Source: Achatina immaculata (Eukaryota > Mollusca > Gastropoda > Stylommatophora > Achatinidae). From it: DNA of 64,000 nucleotides. A program made the position numbers and the translations under genes. Under the pieces are notes generated by a model. The model was not told the DNA's origin. It saw only the letters and a list, made by a program, of their open reading frames with translations, and searched no databases. This document shows, piece after piece, positions 26,901 to 41,900 of the stretch; position 1 is the stretch's first letter, and every line of letters starts with the position of its first letter. Location of the stretch: the NCBI GenBank assembly GCA_009760885.1, contig CM019714.1:4141895-4205894 (forward strand), written 5' to 3'.

Positions 26901-29900
26901 CTCTTGTAGTATAGATATATTTTTTTCTTTTTTGTGTCCACAATATTTGGAGAACTCTTCTGTAGCATTTACATTCAAAGGCATTTATGTGTTTCTCAGC
27001 TGTTTTGTTAAGTGTCCAGGTCTCACAGGCATATGTTGCGATGGGAAAGATGTATGCCCTTAAAAATCTTATTTTTGTGGTTCTGTCTGCTCCTCTCCAC
27101 AGATTCTTTATTTGTTTTACTTTCTGAAGAGCGATAGATGTCCTCCTTTTAATTTCCCTCATTGTATCTCCATTATTAGTTAGTAGTGATCCAAGATATT
27201 CAAAACTCTCCACTTCTTCCAGTTTTTCTTCATTTATATATATTTCAGCTGCCTTGTTTGTTTTGTCAGTTGTCATCACTTTAGTTTATTATTATTATTA
27301 TTCTTGGTTTTTTTAAACATGATTATAATTAATGCTAGGACTAAACAGATGTTGAATGACTGGGTTCAAATGTGAAATGGGCCTATTTGCCCAAGATTTA
27401 ACCCTTTGATAATAAAGTTTGCTTGGTCTCTTTCTCTCTCTCTCTCTCTCGTCTGTCTGTCTATCTCAGTCTTCCCTCACTCATGCTTCTCACTGAAGTA
27501 CGCACATACTGAAAGCAGACCAACATAACAAAGCCTCAGAATATAGCCCTTTGTTTAATCACAGTTATAAATATATAAAGTACAGGTGTATAAATGTATA
27601 AACTGTGTGTATAAATATTTGATTATACTATTTCATCACAGAGAATATATTTTGGCAAGATAAATACTTGCACATCCAGTTACAGGATACAAATATTTGA
27701 AATAAAAACATATAAGCTAGCATAAGCTCTCTCCAACTGTGTGTGTGTGTGTGTGTGTGTCCATAATGTGTGGATATGCATGACATGTATATGTGGTGTG
27801 TGTATGAGTGTATATGTGTGTATGGTGCAGGTATATGTAGGTGTATGTGAGAGACACATATCTATGTGGAGTGTTTGTGACAGATCTATGTGGAGCATTT
27901 GTGACAGATCTATGTGGAGCATTTGTGACAGATCTATGTGACTTGTATCTGTGGTAGGTCTATGTGATGTGTGTATATCTGTGACAGATCTATGTGTTAT
28001 GTGTGTGTGGGTCTATGTGAGCATCTGTGACAGACTTATGTGATGTGTGTCTGTGTATCTGTGACAGATCTATGTGATATGTGTATGTGTATCTGTGACA
28101 AAATGACCAAATCAAGACTGCTGCCATCTAGTATGAATGTATGAGTTAGGGACTGTATAATCCATGTAGGTATTACCAAACACAGAAACCAGCCATAATC
28201 CTATCACATAACTTCTTCTAGCATGGCTACAAGTTTCTGCCTGACTACCACATGACCTCTTCTAGCAAGGCTACAAGTTTCTGCCTGACTACCACATGAC
28301 CTCTTCTAGCATGGCTACAAGTTTCTGCCTGACTACCACATGACCTCTTCTAGCAAGGTTATAAGTTTCTGCCTGACTACCACATGACCTCTTCTAGCAA
28401 GGTTATAAGTTTCTGCCTGACTACCACATGACCTCTTCTAGCAAGGTTATAAGTTTCTGCCTGACTACTGCATGACCTCTTCTAGCAAGGCTACAAGTTT
28501 CTGCCTGACTACTGCATGACCTCTTCTAGCAAGGCTACAAGTTTCTGCCTGACTACTGCACGCCTTCCGATACCGCCTTCTATGTCAAGGCTGTTTGAGA
28601 GGAACAGACGGGACTAGTTTTACACCCTCACATTAGAAACAATACTCACAGAGTATCTACTAATCTATTCATGTAGCACAGGCAGAGATCAACTATCTAA
28701 TCTATTTATGTAGTGCACAAATAAGAACACATCATGCTATATGAAGAACTCTCTCATGCCAGGAAATAAGAACACATCATGCTATATGAAGAACTCTCTC
28801 ATGCCAGGATATAAGAACACATCATGCTATATGAAGAACTCTCTCATGCCAGGAAATAAGAAAAGCTCAACTAGAACATCAGACACAGACTAGCACATTA
28901 CTTCTGTTTGTCTTGTGCTAGCTAGTGTCTGCTGCTACAACTTACAATAATCTTATCTGATCTCAATCTTTCTTCTACTTCCTTGTAATCTGATGGCTGA
29001 GGAAAACTTTAGTGAACAGAATGAATGAGATGTGAGTGAATGTGGATGTGTATAATCAATAATAGAATTTGATTTTGAAGGAGGCTGCTTGCCCCAAACA
29101 AAAGCTCTGACAAATGTTTATATATTTGTGTGCACCAAGAAATTACTGACACAAGACTGGACCAATAAAATCTGTTTGCTTCAGAAATTTTTGATGCATG
29201 ATTAGATCAATAAAATCTGTTTGTTTGGGAAATTTTTGATACATGATTAGATCAATAAAATCTGTTTGCTTGTGAAATTTTTGATACATGATTAGATCAA
29301 TAAAACCTGTTTGCTTGTGACATTTTTGATACATGATTAGATCAATAAAATCTGTTTGCTTGTGACATTTTTGATACATGATTAGATCAATAAAATCTGT
29401 CTGTTTGTGAAATGTGTGATACATAATTAGATCAATAAAATCTGTTTGCTTGGGACATTTTTGTTACAAGACTAGACCAATAAAACATGTTTACCCAGGA
29501 AATTTTTGACACAAGACTGGACCAATAAAATATGTTTACCCAGGAAATTTTTGACACAAGACTGGACCAATGAAACCTGTTTACCCAGGAAATTTTTGAC
29601 ACAAGACTGGACCAATAAAACCTGTTTACCCAGGAAATTTTTGACACAAGACTGGACCAATAAAACCTGTTTACCCAGGAAATTTTTGACACAAGACTGG
29701 ACCAATAAAACCTGTTTACCCAGGAAATTTTTGACACAACTGGACCAATAAAACCTGTTTACCCAGGAAATTTTTGACACAAGACTGGACCAATAAAACC
29801 TGTTTACCCAGGAAATTTTTGACACAAGACTGGACCAATAAAACCTGTTTACCCAGGAAATTTTTGACACAAGACTGGACCAATAAAACCTGTTTACCCA

Positions 29901-32900
29901 GGAAATTTTTGACACAAGACTGGACCAATAAAACCTGTTTACCCAGGAAATTTTTGACACAAGACTGGACCAATAAAACCTGTTTACCCAGGAAATTTTT
30001 GACACAAGACTGGACCAATAAAACCTGTTTACCCAGGAAATTTTTGACACAAGACTGGACCAATAAAACCTGTTTACCCAGGAAATTTTTGACACAAGAC
30101 TGGACCAATAAAACCTGTTTACCCAGGAAATTTTTGACACAAGACTGGACCAATAAAACCTGTTTACCCAGGAAATTTTTGACACAAGACTGGACCAATA
30201 AAACCTGTTTACCCAGGAAATTTTTGACACAAGACTGGACCAATGAAACCTGTTTGCCTGGGAAATTTTTGATACAGGACTTGAAAAATAAAATAAAATA
30301 AAATTTGTGAAGAAATAAGTTGACTTTTTTAATCTTGTACTGATTAATTAATTATTAGTTATATCTTAAAAACTAGAAACATACAGATCATTTTCTAGTC
30401 ATTATTAAAACTACTACAATATCTATTCTGTGAGTTTTCTATAAAAGTGAGTTTTGAACGTTGTGAATATCACATACATTTACTATATATAGCCAAACAT
30501 TCAAGATCTCTCCAGGATATCACTCTGACTAGACTTGTCTCTAATAGTCTGACAAGTCTCATGCTCACATACTTCAGTCTAGTCACATTAATGCTTCTCT
30601 AACAGTCTGACAAGTTTCATGCTCACATACTTCAGTCTAGTCACATTAATGCTTCTCTAACAGTCTGACAAGTTTCATGCTCACATACTTCAGTCTAGTC
30701 ACATTAATGCTTCTCTAACAGTCTGACAAGTTTCATGCTCACATACTTCAGTCTGACAAGTTTCATGTTCACATACTTCAGTCTAGTCACATTAATGCTT
30801 CTCTAACAGTCTGACAAGTTTCATGCTCACATACTTCAGTCTAGTCACATTAATGGTTCTCTAACAGTCTGACAAGTTTCATGCTCACATACTTCAGTTT
30901 CGTCACATTAATGCTTCTCTAACAGTCTGCTTATATATTCAGATAAATTAAATTCTGTCACCTACACATCAATGTTTCAGTATTACACTAAATTCTGTCA
31001 CCTACACATCAATGTTTCAGCATTAAACAAAATTCTGTCACCTACACATCAATGTTTCAGTATTACACTAAATTCTGTCACCTACACATCAATGTTTCAG
31101 CATTACTCAAAATTCTGTCACCTACACATCAATGTTTCAGTATTACACTAAATTCTGTCACCTACACATCAATGTTTCAGTATTACACTAAATTCTGTCA
31201 CCTACACATCATTGTTTCAGCATTACACTAAATTCTGTCACCTACACATCAATGTTTCAGTATTACACTAAATTCTGCGACCTACACTTAGGCAAATGAG
31301 AACCTACATTAGAGTGATATCTAGCCAAGGACTTGTTTTCTTACACACGTCACTTAAACACCTGTTAGGTGATACATGTAACATTCACTTTCAAATTAAA
31401 AAGAAAACTGTAATATTGTCAATAAAGAGTAGAAAAACACTTCACATATCACTTTATGTCAACTTATCAGAGACACAAACACATACAGCACATAACTATC
31501 AATGTAAATCTTTCTTACACAAAAGTTACACTCAAAGTAAATCAACAAAACAAACATACATAATAGTCTCATTTCCTTCTTGTTGACCAGGGCTTCTCAA
31601 CTTTTCTAAACAATGGCCCACATGTAAAATGTGTTTGTGCTGTGAACGCAACAAAATAAATTGTTTTAAGAAATGACTGATGTCCTGTTTAAAAAGAAAC
31701 CATTAAAAAGAAACCAAAAAACTGCTCAGTGAAGATGTAGTTTCTGTCAGGTAAGTACTTCAAGAGAAACTGGCTGCGCTCAACTAAATTCTGTAAAGTA
31801 AGTACTTCAAGAGAAACTGGCTGCGCTCAACTAAATTCTGTCTGCTTTCAACTAAATTCTGTCTGCTTTCAACTAAATTCTGTCTGCTCTCAACTAAATT
31901 CTGTCTGCTCAGCGACACAAACACACTAGCATCAGCAGCTTTCTGGTAAGTTGGTTACATGTGGCCAGACAAATATTCTCAGTAACCATTCAAATATTCC
32001 ATGTCTCATCTGCTGTGTCTGAGATGCTGTAAATGGCAAGGCCCCCCCCCCCCAGTGCATGACAACTGCTGACCTAAACACAAAACTCACAGATGTTTGT
32101 CAAAAACTTGCTAAGGATGTTTAAATCTTATTTTATATCCTTCCAGTGCCGTTAAACGTCACATAGGGCTCGCAAAATAGTTCGCTAATTTTTCCTGTCT
32201 TCGGCGAGTCTTTCAACCTCATCAAGGGATTTTATGCCTGTTAATTTGGCCTCTCTTAATAATGTCCATTGGCGAACTACTTTGCGAGCCCTATGTGACG
32301 TTTAACGGCACAGGAAGGATATAAGATATAAAATAAGAATAATGTCCTCTTCAGAATTTCACGCGGTCTGCCTCTTTTTCTTCGGCCTGTTGTGTTCCAC
32401 TTGATAGCTTGTTTTGGGATTCTCTGATCATTTATTCTCATCAAGTGACCAACATATGTCCATCTCCTTTTCCTGATCACCCATGATACTGGTTGTTGTT
32501 CAGTCATCTGTCTTATCTCTGCATTCTTCTTGAATTCATTCCACTTGATGTTGAGTATTTTCCTTAGGCATTTGTTTTCAAAAGAGTCTAATTTCTTGTC
32601 TATTTTTTTAGTTGTTTTCCAGCTTTCACATGCATAAATGAAGGTGGATATTACATTTGAATTGAATAGTCTTAACCTGGTTTTCATGCTTATAACTTTT
32701 GAGTTTCATATGTTCTCAAGATTCTTGAAAATTGATGCTGCTGATGTTTAAATGAAACATCATAATTTAATGCTACATGTACATGCCATAATGTCTATAT
32801 TTTTAGAGACAACAGCATTTAGCTAAACAGTCAAGAATAGCATCCATACAGTCAAGAACAGCATCCACACAGTCAAGAACAAATTCCATGCAGTCATTAA

Positions 32901-35900
32901 CAGCACCCACATGCTCAAGAAAAGCATGCACACAGTAAAAGAAAAGCTTGCACACAGACAAGAACATCACCCACACAACTGAGAACAGCACCCACACAAC
33001 TGAGAACAGCACCCACACAACTGAGAACAGCACTCACACAACTAATAACAGCACCCACACAACTAAGAACAGCACCCACACAACTGAGAATAGTATCAAC
33101 ACAACTGAGAACAGCACCCACACAACTGAGAACAGCATCCACACAACTGAGAACAGCACCCACACAACTAAGAACAGAACTTACACAACCAAAAACAGCT
33201 CCCAGTTACACAGTATCATCACCAGTTACATACAGGAATACCCTGGAGATGTTGTAGGTTCCAGTCCATACCATCATAACAAAGTAAATCACACCCAGTT
33301 TTGTTCTGGTTTGCCCAGTGAATATAAAAACCTAAAATTGTGTTTATATTACAGTCTATTAAGTGTGTAACAGGCCAAGTCTTAACAAGAAAAATAAATG
33401 TATTGTCAAATTTAAATACCTAAATAAAAAATTATTTTTTTTGCTACGAATGCTAATCTTCTTAATCTCAGGCTTGTGCAGACTGTAATTTTGTTTTGCT
33501 TGTATATGGTATCTTGCCTGTATGCTGACTAAACAGGCTGTTGGCTGCAGGACTTTTAGCTGTTGCCCTATCTCAGCATTCAACATGCCTTCCTTACTAA
33601 ACTTAATTATTTCTACCTTTAGAGTGAGAGATGTATAACATCCTCTCACTTGAACACTCAGAGAGGTCTAAGAAAGGTTATTTGTAGGCCAAACTTCTCT
33701 ATGATAATAATGATAAAGTGAGTGAGAATTGTCAGAATGTGACATGCAGCATACACATGCAGTAAGTAAAATGACACCAACTGACTCACTAGATGCCATG
33801 TCACAGTTAAAATCCATCAGAGTAGAAGGGCATAGTATGACAATTATAAACATAAATAATCTGAAATACGGGCATAGTATGACAATTATAAACATAAATA
33901 ATCTGAAATAAGGGCACAGTATGAAAATTATAAACATAAATAATCTGAAATAAGGGAACAGTATGAAAATTATAAACATAAATAATCTGAAATAAGGGAA
34001 CAGTATGAAAATTATAAACATAAATAATCTGAAATAAGGGAACAGTATGAAAATTATAAACATAAATAATCTGAAATAAGGGAACAGTATGAAAATTATA
34101 AACATAAATAATCTGAAATAAAGGAACAGTATGAAAATTATAAACATAAATAATCTGAAATAAGGGAACAGTATGAAAATTATAAACATAAATAATCTGA
34201 AATAAGGGCACAGTAAAGTGAAGTCCAGTAAAATGAGAGCTATGCCCGTATATAAAATCATGCCTAGATTTATACACAAGTCTGGAATGTCTGAGTGTCA
34301 CATATATCAAAGTCAAGTCTGGAATGTCTGAGTGTCATATATATCAAAGTCAAGTTTGGAATATCTGAATGTCACATTAAATCAAAATCAAGTTTTGAAT
34401 GCCTGAGTGTCACATAAATAAAAGACAAGTTTGGAATGTCTGAGTGTCACATAAATAAAAGACAAGTTTGGAATGTCTGAGTGTCACATAAATAAAAGAC
34501 AAGTTTGGAATGTCTGAGTGTCACATAAATAAAAGACAAGTTTGGAATGTCTGAGTGTCACATAAATAAAAGACAAGTCTGGAATGTCTGAATGTCACAT
34601 TAAATCAGAATCAAGTCTGGAATGTCAACAACAGTGCCATGCATTATAACAATAATATATATAACAATGATATATAACAATGTTTCAAAGCCCTGATATA
34701 TAACAATGTTATATTAGCAGCAACATAACATCCAAATCTAAACAGAAAATAACAAGAAATTGTTTGTACAAAACAGCACATTAACCCATAGACCATAATG
34801 TAGTAGTCTTGCTTGTACTGCCTCCATCATCAACTGGGTTCAATGTTTTCACTACACATTCTACAAGACTCTATGACTAACACAGCTCATTAATTTATCA
34901 TTCACTTTCAAAAATAACTGTATCTAATTTTCAAAGAGTTAACATTTCACCACAATGGTATCGTGTTCAAAGGGTTAATTTACCAGCACAACAGTATCTC
35001 ATGCTCAGAAAGTTAACATTTCACCAAAAAGCTATATAATATTCCAAGGGTTAACATACAAACTGGTGTTAAATTTAAGAAACACAAAATAAGCATGCTG
35101 GCTCGGTCTCTCTGCTGGTTTGTTATAAATACTATACTACTGTTTCCTTCACTTTAAATATTGCCTCTAGTCCCAAACTTTTGATGCTCTGTTCTGGGCC
35201 TAGTCTCAAACTTTTGATGCTCTGTTCTGGGCCTAGTCTCAAACTTTTGATACTTTGCTCTGTACCTAGTCTCAAATTTCTGATGCTCTGTTCTGCTGAT
35301 CTGCATCATTTACAAGGATGTAAGTGTAAGCTGTGTACAAGTTCAATACAGAAGACATACAGCGGCAAGTCCTTCTTGTGTTGCTAGGTAACGACTGCCC
35401 AGTGAGGTCTGATTTGCCACAGAGAGAAAGAGAGAGAGAATTAACCAATCAACAAGCTGGAAACAGGAAGGCAACATGCATGAAGCAGAATCATTTGTTG
35501 AAATTTTCCATCACTTTTTTCACACCAAGAGCAGCCAATGAGAATGCAGCTGCCATGCCAATCAGTTTGAGGTATCTAACAGCGCGGTTGTTAGTGTTAC
35601 ATACATCGGACGAGGACTCCGTAGTTGCAGCTGTTGCTCCTAGCTGTGCCTCATCTAGAGGCTGAGCCATTAAGTCTTCCTGCTCAGCTGGTCCAGATGT
35701 TGACATCACACTCTCCGCCCCTGGTTGTGAGAAATAGATAATGACTTTCTATGTATTCAGTAAAACTTCCATTACCAACTGTACGGTAAGGTAAGGTAAG
35801 GTAAGTTAAGGTAAGGTAAGGTACGGTAAGATAAGGTAAGTTAAGGTAAGGTAAGGTAAGTTAAGGTAAGGTAAGGTAAGTTAAGGTAAGGTAAGGTAAG

Positions 35901-38900
35901 GTAATTTCCCCATTTCCATGCCATTAAGGCATAATGGGGACACAGTGTTAGGCTCGTATTTCCAAGACCTTCGGCACATGATAGTGTGATACGGTCAGTA
36001 TCACGCCTGGCCGCATTTACCTTCCCAGATTTCTGTGGCACCCATTTTTAGATGCTGGGTGGACCCCACGGGCTTTTTTGGCGTGTACCAGAGGAAAAAA
36101 ATCCCACTGCTGGGACTTGAGCCCAGTAGCACTAGATTAGTAAGCCAAGTGCCTAACCACTCAGCCAACCAGGCCAACTTACTGTAAGAAACAGAAACAG
36201 ATAATGCAGATAATGACTTTGTCGTATTCAATAAAACTCTTCAACTGCTCACTCACGGTAGCATACTTATCAAAATCTGGACTGAAGTATGAGAAAAAAA
36301 TGGAACCGGTGATATCTAAACACAGAAGACAAGATAAACTTAACAAGGACGGCTGGTTCATCAATCCCAGGCTAAATCTTCTGTCCCATATTTCATAACA
36401 AAATGAAACAAGCATGAAATAAATAAAGATAAGCTGGTTTCAGGAAAGACACACACAAAAATCATGACAATGTTTTTACCTTGAGAATGTTCACTGATCA
36501 AACTTCACAAGTAACAATGAGAAGAATACTGGGGAATAATGTGGGAAGACACAGTAAGGAGCACTGAGAAGAATACTGGGGAATAATGTGGGAAGACACA
36601 GTAAGGAGCACTGAGAAGAATACTGGGGAATAATGTGGGAAGACACAGTAAGGAGCACTGAGAAGAATACTGGGGAATAATGTGGGAAGACACAGTAAGG
36701 AGCACAGAGAAGAATACTGGGGAATAATGTGGGAAGACATAGTAAGGAGCACTGATAAGAATACTGGGGAATAATGTGAGAAGACATAGTAAGGAGCACT
36801 GATAAGAATACTGGGGAATAATGTGGGAAGACATAGTAAGGAGCACTGAGAAGAATACTGGGGAATAATGTGGGAAGACAGAGTAAAGAACACAGAGAAG
36901 AACATTGGGGATTAACTTGGGAAGACAGAGTAAAGAAAACAGAGAAGAACATTGGGGAATAACTTGAGAAGACAGAGTAAAGAAAACAGAGAAGAACATT
37001 GGGGAATAACTTGAGAAGACAGAGTAAAGAAAACAGAGAAAAACATTCGGGAATAACTTGAGAAGGCAGAGTAAAGAGAAAAACATTGGGGAATAACTTG
37101 AGAAGGCAGAGTAAAGAGAAAAACATTGGGGATTAACTTGAGAAGGCAGAGTAAAGAGAAAAACATTGGGGATTAACTTGAGAAGGCAGAGTAAAGAGAA
37201 AAACATTGGGGAATAACTTGAGAAGGCAGAGTAAAGAGAAAAACATTGGGGAATAACTTGAGAAGACAGAGTAAAGAAAACAGAGAAGAACATTGGGGAA
37301 TAACTTGAGAAGGCAGAGTAAAGAGAAAAACATTGGGGATTAACTTGAGAAGGCAGAGTAAAGAGAAAAACATTGGGGAATAACTTGAGAAGGCAGAGTA
37401 AAGAGAAAAACATTGGGGATTAACTTGAGAAGACAGAGTAAAGAAAACAGAGAAGAACATTGGGGAATAACTTGAGAAGACAGAGTAAAGAACACAGAGA
37501 AGAACATTCGGGAATAACTTGAGAAAACAAGAGTAAAAAACACTGAGAAGAACATTGGGGATTAACTTGAAAAGACAGAGTAAAGAACACAGAGAAGAAC
37601 ATTGGGGAATAACTTGAGAAGACAGAGTAAAGAACACAGAGAAAAACATTGGGGAATAACTTGAGAAGACAAGAGTAAAGAACACAGAGAAGAACATTGG
37701 GGAATAACTTGAGAAGACAAGAGTAAAAAACACAGAGAAGAACATTGGGGAATAACTTGAGAAGGCAAAGTAAAGAGAAAAACATTGGGGAATAACTTGA
37801 GAAGACAGAGTAAAGAACATAGAGAAGAACATTGGGGATTAACTTGAGAAGGCAGAGTAAAGAGAAAAACATTGGGGAATAACTTGAGAAGACAGAGTAA
37901 AGAGAAAAACATTGGGGAATAACTTGAGAAGGCAGAGTAAAGAGAAAAACATTGGGGAATAACTTGAGAAGGCAGAGTAAAGAGAAAAACATTGGGGATT
38001 AACTTGAGAAGGCAGAGTAAAGAGAAAAACATTGGGGAATAACTTGAGAAGGCAGAGTAAAGAGAAAAACATTGGGGAATAACTTGAGAAGGCAGAGTAA
38101 AGAGAAAAACATTGGGGAATAACTTGAGAAGGCAGAGTAAAGAGAAAAACATTGGGGAATAACTTGAAAAGGCAGAGTAAAAAACACTGAGAAGAAAACT
38201 GAGGAATAAACAGGAAAGAGAGTAAGTGACACTTAAGTACAAGAACATATAAGAATAAATGAAATAATCCTGAGATATAACAAGAGACGTAAATGAGATG
38301 AGCATCGGCCGCACATGGAAAAAAAAGGCCTTATAACCAAGGCAAGGAACTCTAGACAAGAAGTCAGAGCGACCATCATGAGATGCCTGGAAACAAACAC
38401 AACCAAATCACATTCATCATCTTTATTTTATTTCTAGATTTATGTTGCTAACAAAAAAAAAACTGCATTAAAAGTATCTCCTGGGGTTTTAATCTGCAGA
38501 AATCCGGCCAAGACTACGTACACGTACCTTCAATGATGACATTAACAGAAGCAGTGACACGTCCCCGGCTGTTGACTGCCGCACAGACATACTCGCCAGC
38601 ATCCCCTGCCTCACAGTCATGAATCTCCAGATTGTACACACCACGTGACTCGTACACGCGTACACGACGGTTGGACCTGACTTGCTGTCCATCTCTCTCC
38701 CATGTTACCTTAGGGGTTGGGTCCCCTAGGATAAAAAGAGTAAAGGAGATGAGGTAACAGAGAAATCCGTGTTGAAGGCTGGTTTTTCTCTTATCATTTC
38801 TCTTGTTATCTCTTCCAGATAACATGACACCCAGAACCCAACAATAACATCCAAGACTCAACAATAAATTCTTCTTCATATAAATATCAGCACAAACAGG

Positions 38901-41900
38901 TCATAATCAAGGTTTTTTGTGTTTTTTTGTTTACCTGCAACTGATTGGTTCAAATTCTGACACAATCACAAGCAAGCCCTTAGAGTGTCAGGAGTTTAAT
39001 AGGGCCGAAACACTTGTCTGAGGGGGGGGGGGGTACTTCCTCTGATGATCTGAAGGAGTTGTGTTGCTGTTCCGCTCTCAACAGTAGAGAGTTTCCTGCA
39101 TACAAACCCTGTCAACCCCAGACAAACATGCTACAGACAAAGAAGTTTCCCAGTCCTGACTTACCTGTAACAGTGCATGTTAGCTTGATTGTTTCAAACT
39201 CTGCCGCATGGACATCTTGGGGCCGCACTAAAAACTGAGGGATGCCAACTGTGGCGGTCAGACTGAAATAATAAGAAGAAAAAAACTTTTCTGTATTATC
39301 AGTTCACAATCTCACACTCAACAGCCTGTCTATCATTTGTACCGAACACCAGAGATATCTAGCACCTGAGTGGTCTAGTCGTTAGCGTACTAGCCTCTCA
39401 TGGCAAAGGTTATGGGCTTGAATCTGCCAGGAAACACCTCAATCACCCAGTTGTAGAAATGGGTGCCTGGCTTTTGGAGCTGGGAAAGGAAAGGCAGCCA
39501 GGTTTGGTGCTGACAACATCACCCTGTCGTGTCCCAGACAACATCACCCTATCATGTCCCAGACAACATCACCCTATCGTGTCCCAGACAACATCACCCT
39601 ATCATGTCCCAGACAACATCACCCTATCATGTCCCAACAGGTCATGGGAAATATAGGCACGAACACCACATCTTCTAGGTGTCTCTGTGGAATAACAGGG
39701 TTACCTTTTACATTCTAGGTGTCTCTGTGGTGTAAGAGGGTTACCTTTTATATTCTAGGTGTCTCTGTGGTGTAAGAGGGTTACCTTTTACATTCTAGGT
39801 GTCTCTGTGGTGTAAGAGAAGGCAGAGTAAAGAGAAAAACATTGGGGAATAACTTGAGAAGGCAGAGTAAAGAGAAAAACATTGGGGAATAACTTGAGAA
39901 GGCAGAGTAAAGAGAAAAACATTGGGGAATAACTTGAGAAGGCAGAGTAAAGAGAAAAACATTGGGGAATAACTTGAGAAGGCAGAGTAAAGAGAAAAAC
40001 ATTGGGGAATAACTTGAGAAGGCAGAGTAAAGAGAAAAACATTGGGGAATAACTTGAGAAGGCAGAGTAAAGAGAAAAACATTGGGGAATAACTTGAGAA
40101 GGCAGAGTAAAGAGAAAAACATTGGGGAATAACTTGAGAAGGCAGAGTAAAGAGAAAAACATTGGGGAATAACTTGAGAAGGCAGAGTAAAGAGAAAAAC
40201 ATTGGGGAATAACTTGAGAAGGCAGAGTAAAGAGAAAAACATTGGGGAATAACTTGAGAAGGCAGAGTAAAGAGAAAAACATTGGGGAATAACTTGAGAA
40301 GGCAGAGTAAAGAGAAAAACATTGGGGAATAACTTGAGAAGGCAGAGTAAAGAGAAAAACATTGGGGAATAACTTGAGAAGGCAGAGTAAAGAGAAAAAC
40401 ATTGGGGAATAACTTGAGAAGGCAGAGTAAAGAGAAAAACATTGGGGAATAACTTGAGAAGGCAGAGTAAAGAGAAAAACATTGGGGAATAACTTGAGAA
40501 GGCAGAGTAAAGAGAAAAACATTGGGGAATAACTTGAGAAGGCAGAGTAAAGAGAAAAACATTGGGGAATAACTTGAGAAGGCAGAGTAAAGAGAAAAAC
40601 ATTGGGGAATAACTTGAGAAGGCAGAGTAAAGAGAAAAACATTGGGGAATAACTTGAGAAGGCAGAGTAAAGAGAAAAACATTGGGGAATAACTTGAGAA
40701 GGCAGAGTAAAGAGAAAAACATTGGGGAATAACTTGAGAAGGCAGAGTAAAGAGAAAAACATTGGGGAATAACTTGAGAAGGCAGAGTAAAGAGAAAAAC
40801 ATTGGGGAATAACTTGAGAAGGCAGAGTAAAGAGAAAAACATTGGGGAATAACTTGAGAAGGCAGAGTAAAGAGAAAAACATTGGGGAATAACTTGAGAA
40901 GGCAGAGTAAAGAGAAAAACATTGGGGAATAACTTGAGAAGGCAGAGTAAAGAGAAAAACATTGGGGAATAACTTGAGAAGGCAGAGTAAAGAGAAAAAC
41001 ATTGGGGAATAACTTGAGAAGGCAGAGTAAAGAGAAAAACATTGGGGAATAACTTGAGAAGGCAGAGTAAAGAGAAAAACATTGGGGAATAACTTGAGAA
41101 GGCAGAGTAAAGAGAAAAACATTGGGGAATAACTTGAGAAGGCAGAGTAAAGAGAAAAACATTGGGGAATAACTTGAGAAGGCAGAGTAAAGAGAAAAAC
41201 ATTGGGGAATAACTTGAGAAGGCAGAGTAAAGAGAAAAACATTGGGGAATAACTTGAGAAGGCAGAGTAAAGAGAAAAACATTGGGGAATTTGTACCGAA
41301 CACCAGAGATATCTAGCACCTGAGTGGTCTAGTCGTTAGCGTACTAGCCTCTCATGGCAAAGGTTATGGGCTTGAATCTGCCAGGAAACACCTCAATCAC
41401 CCAGTTGTAGAAATGGGTGCCTGGCTTTTGGAGCTGGGAAAGGAAAGGCAGCCAGGTTTGGTGCTGACAACATCACCCTGTCGTGTCCCAGACAACATCA
41501 CCCTATCATGTCCCAGACAACATCACCCTATCGTGTCCCAGACAACATCACCCTATCATGTCCCAGACAACATCACCCTATCATGTCCCAACAGGTCATG
41601 GGAAATATAGGCACGAACACCACATCTTCTAGGTGTCTCTGTGGAATAACAGGGTTACCTTTTACATTCTAGGTGTCTCTGTGGTGTAAGAGGGTTACCT
41701 TTTATATTCTAGGTGTCTCTGTGGTGTAAGAGGGTTACCTTTTACATTCTAGGTGTCTCTGTGGTGTAAGAGGGTTACCTTTTACATTCTAGGTGTCTCT
41801 GTGGCGTAAGAGGGTTACCTTTTACATTCTAGGTGTCTCTGTGGTGTAAGAGGGTTACCTTTTATATTCTAGGTGTCTCTGTGGAATAACAGAGTTACCT

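Noticed and set aside
29472..30301. Open frames on both strands
   Set aside because: 45-bp repeat, multiple of three; no independent support.
35784..35904. GGTAA repeats as telomere-like or splice-like sequence
   Set aside because: They are the tail of the minus-strand SINE at 35905-36178.
39781..41319. Three overlapping ~500-codon minus-strand ORFs
   Set aside because: The 40-bp unit without stops is read in all frames in turn. The same frames occur in 36.5-38.3 kb. No gene-like composition or start context.
18812..41455. tRNA genes at 18812, 35905-36178 (minus), 39355 and 41309
   Set aside because: A- and B-box-like motifs are present but the cloverleaf is broken and a SINE core follows; these are SINE heads.
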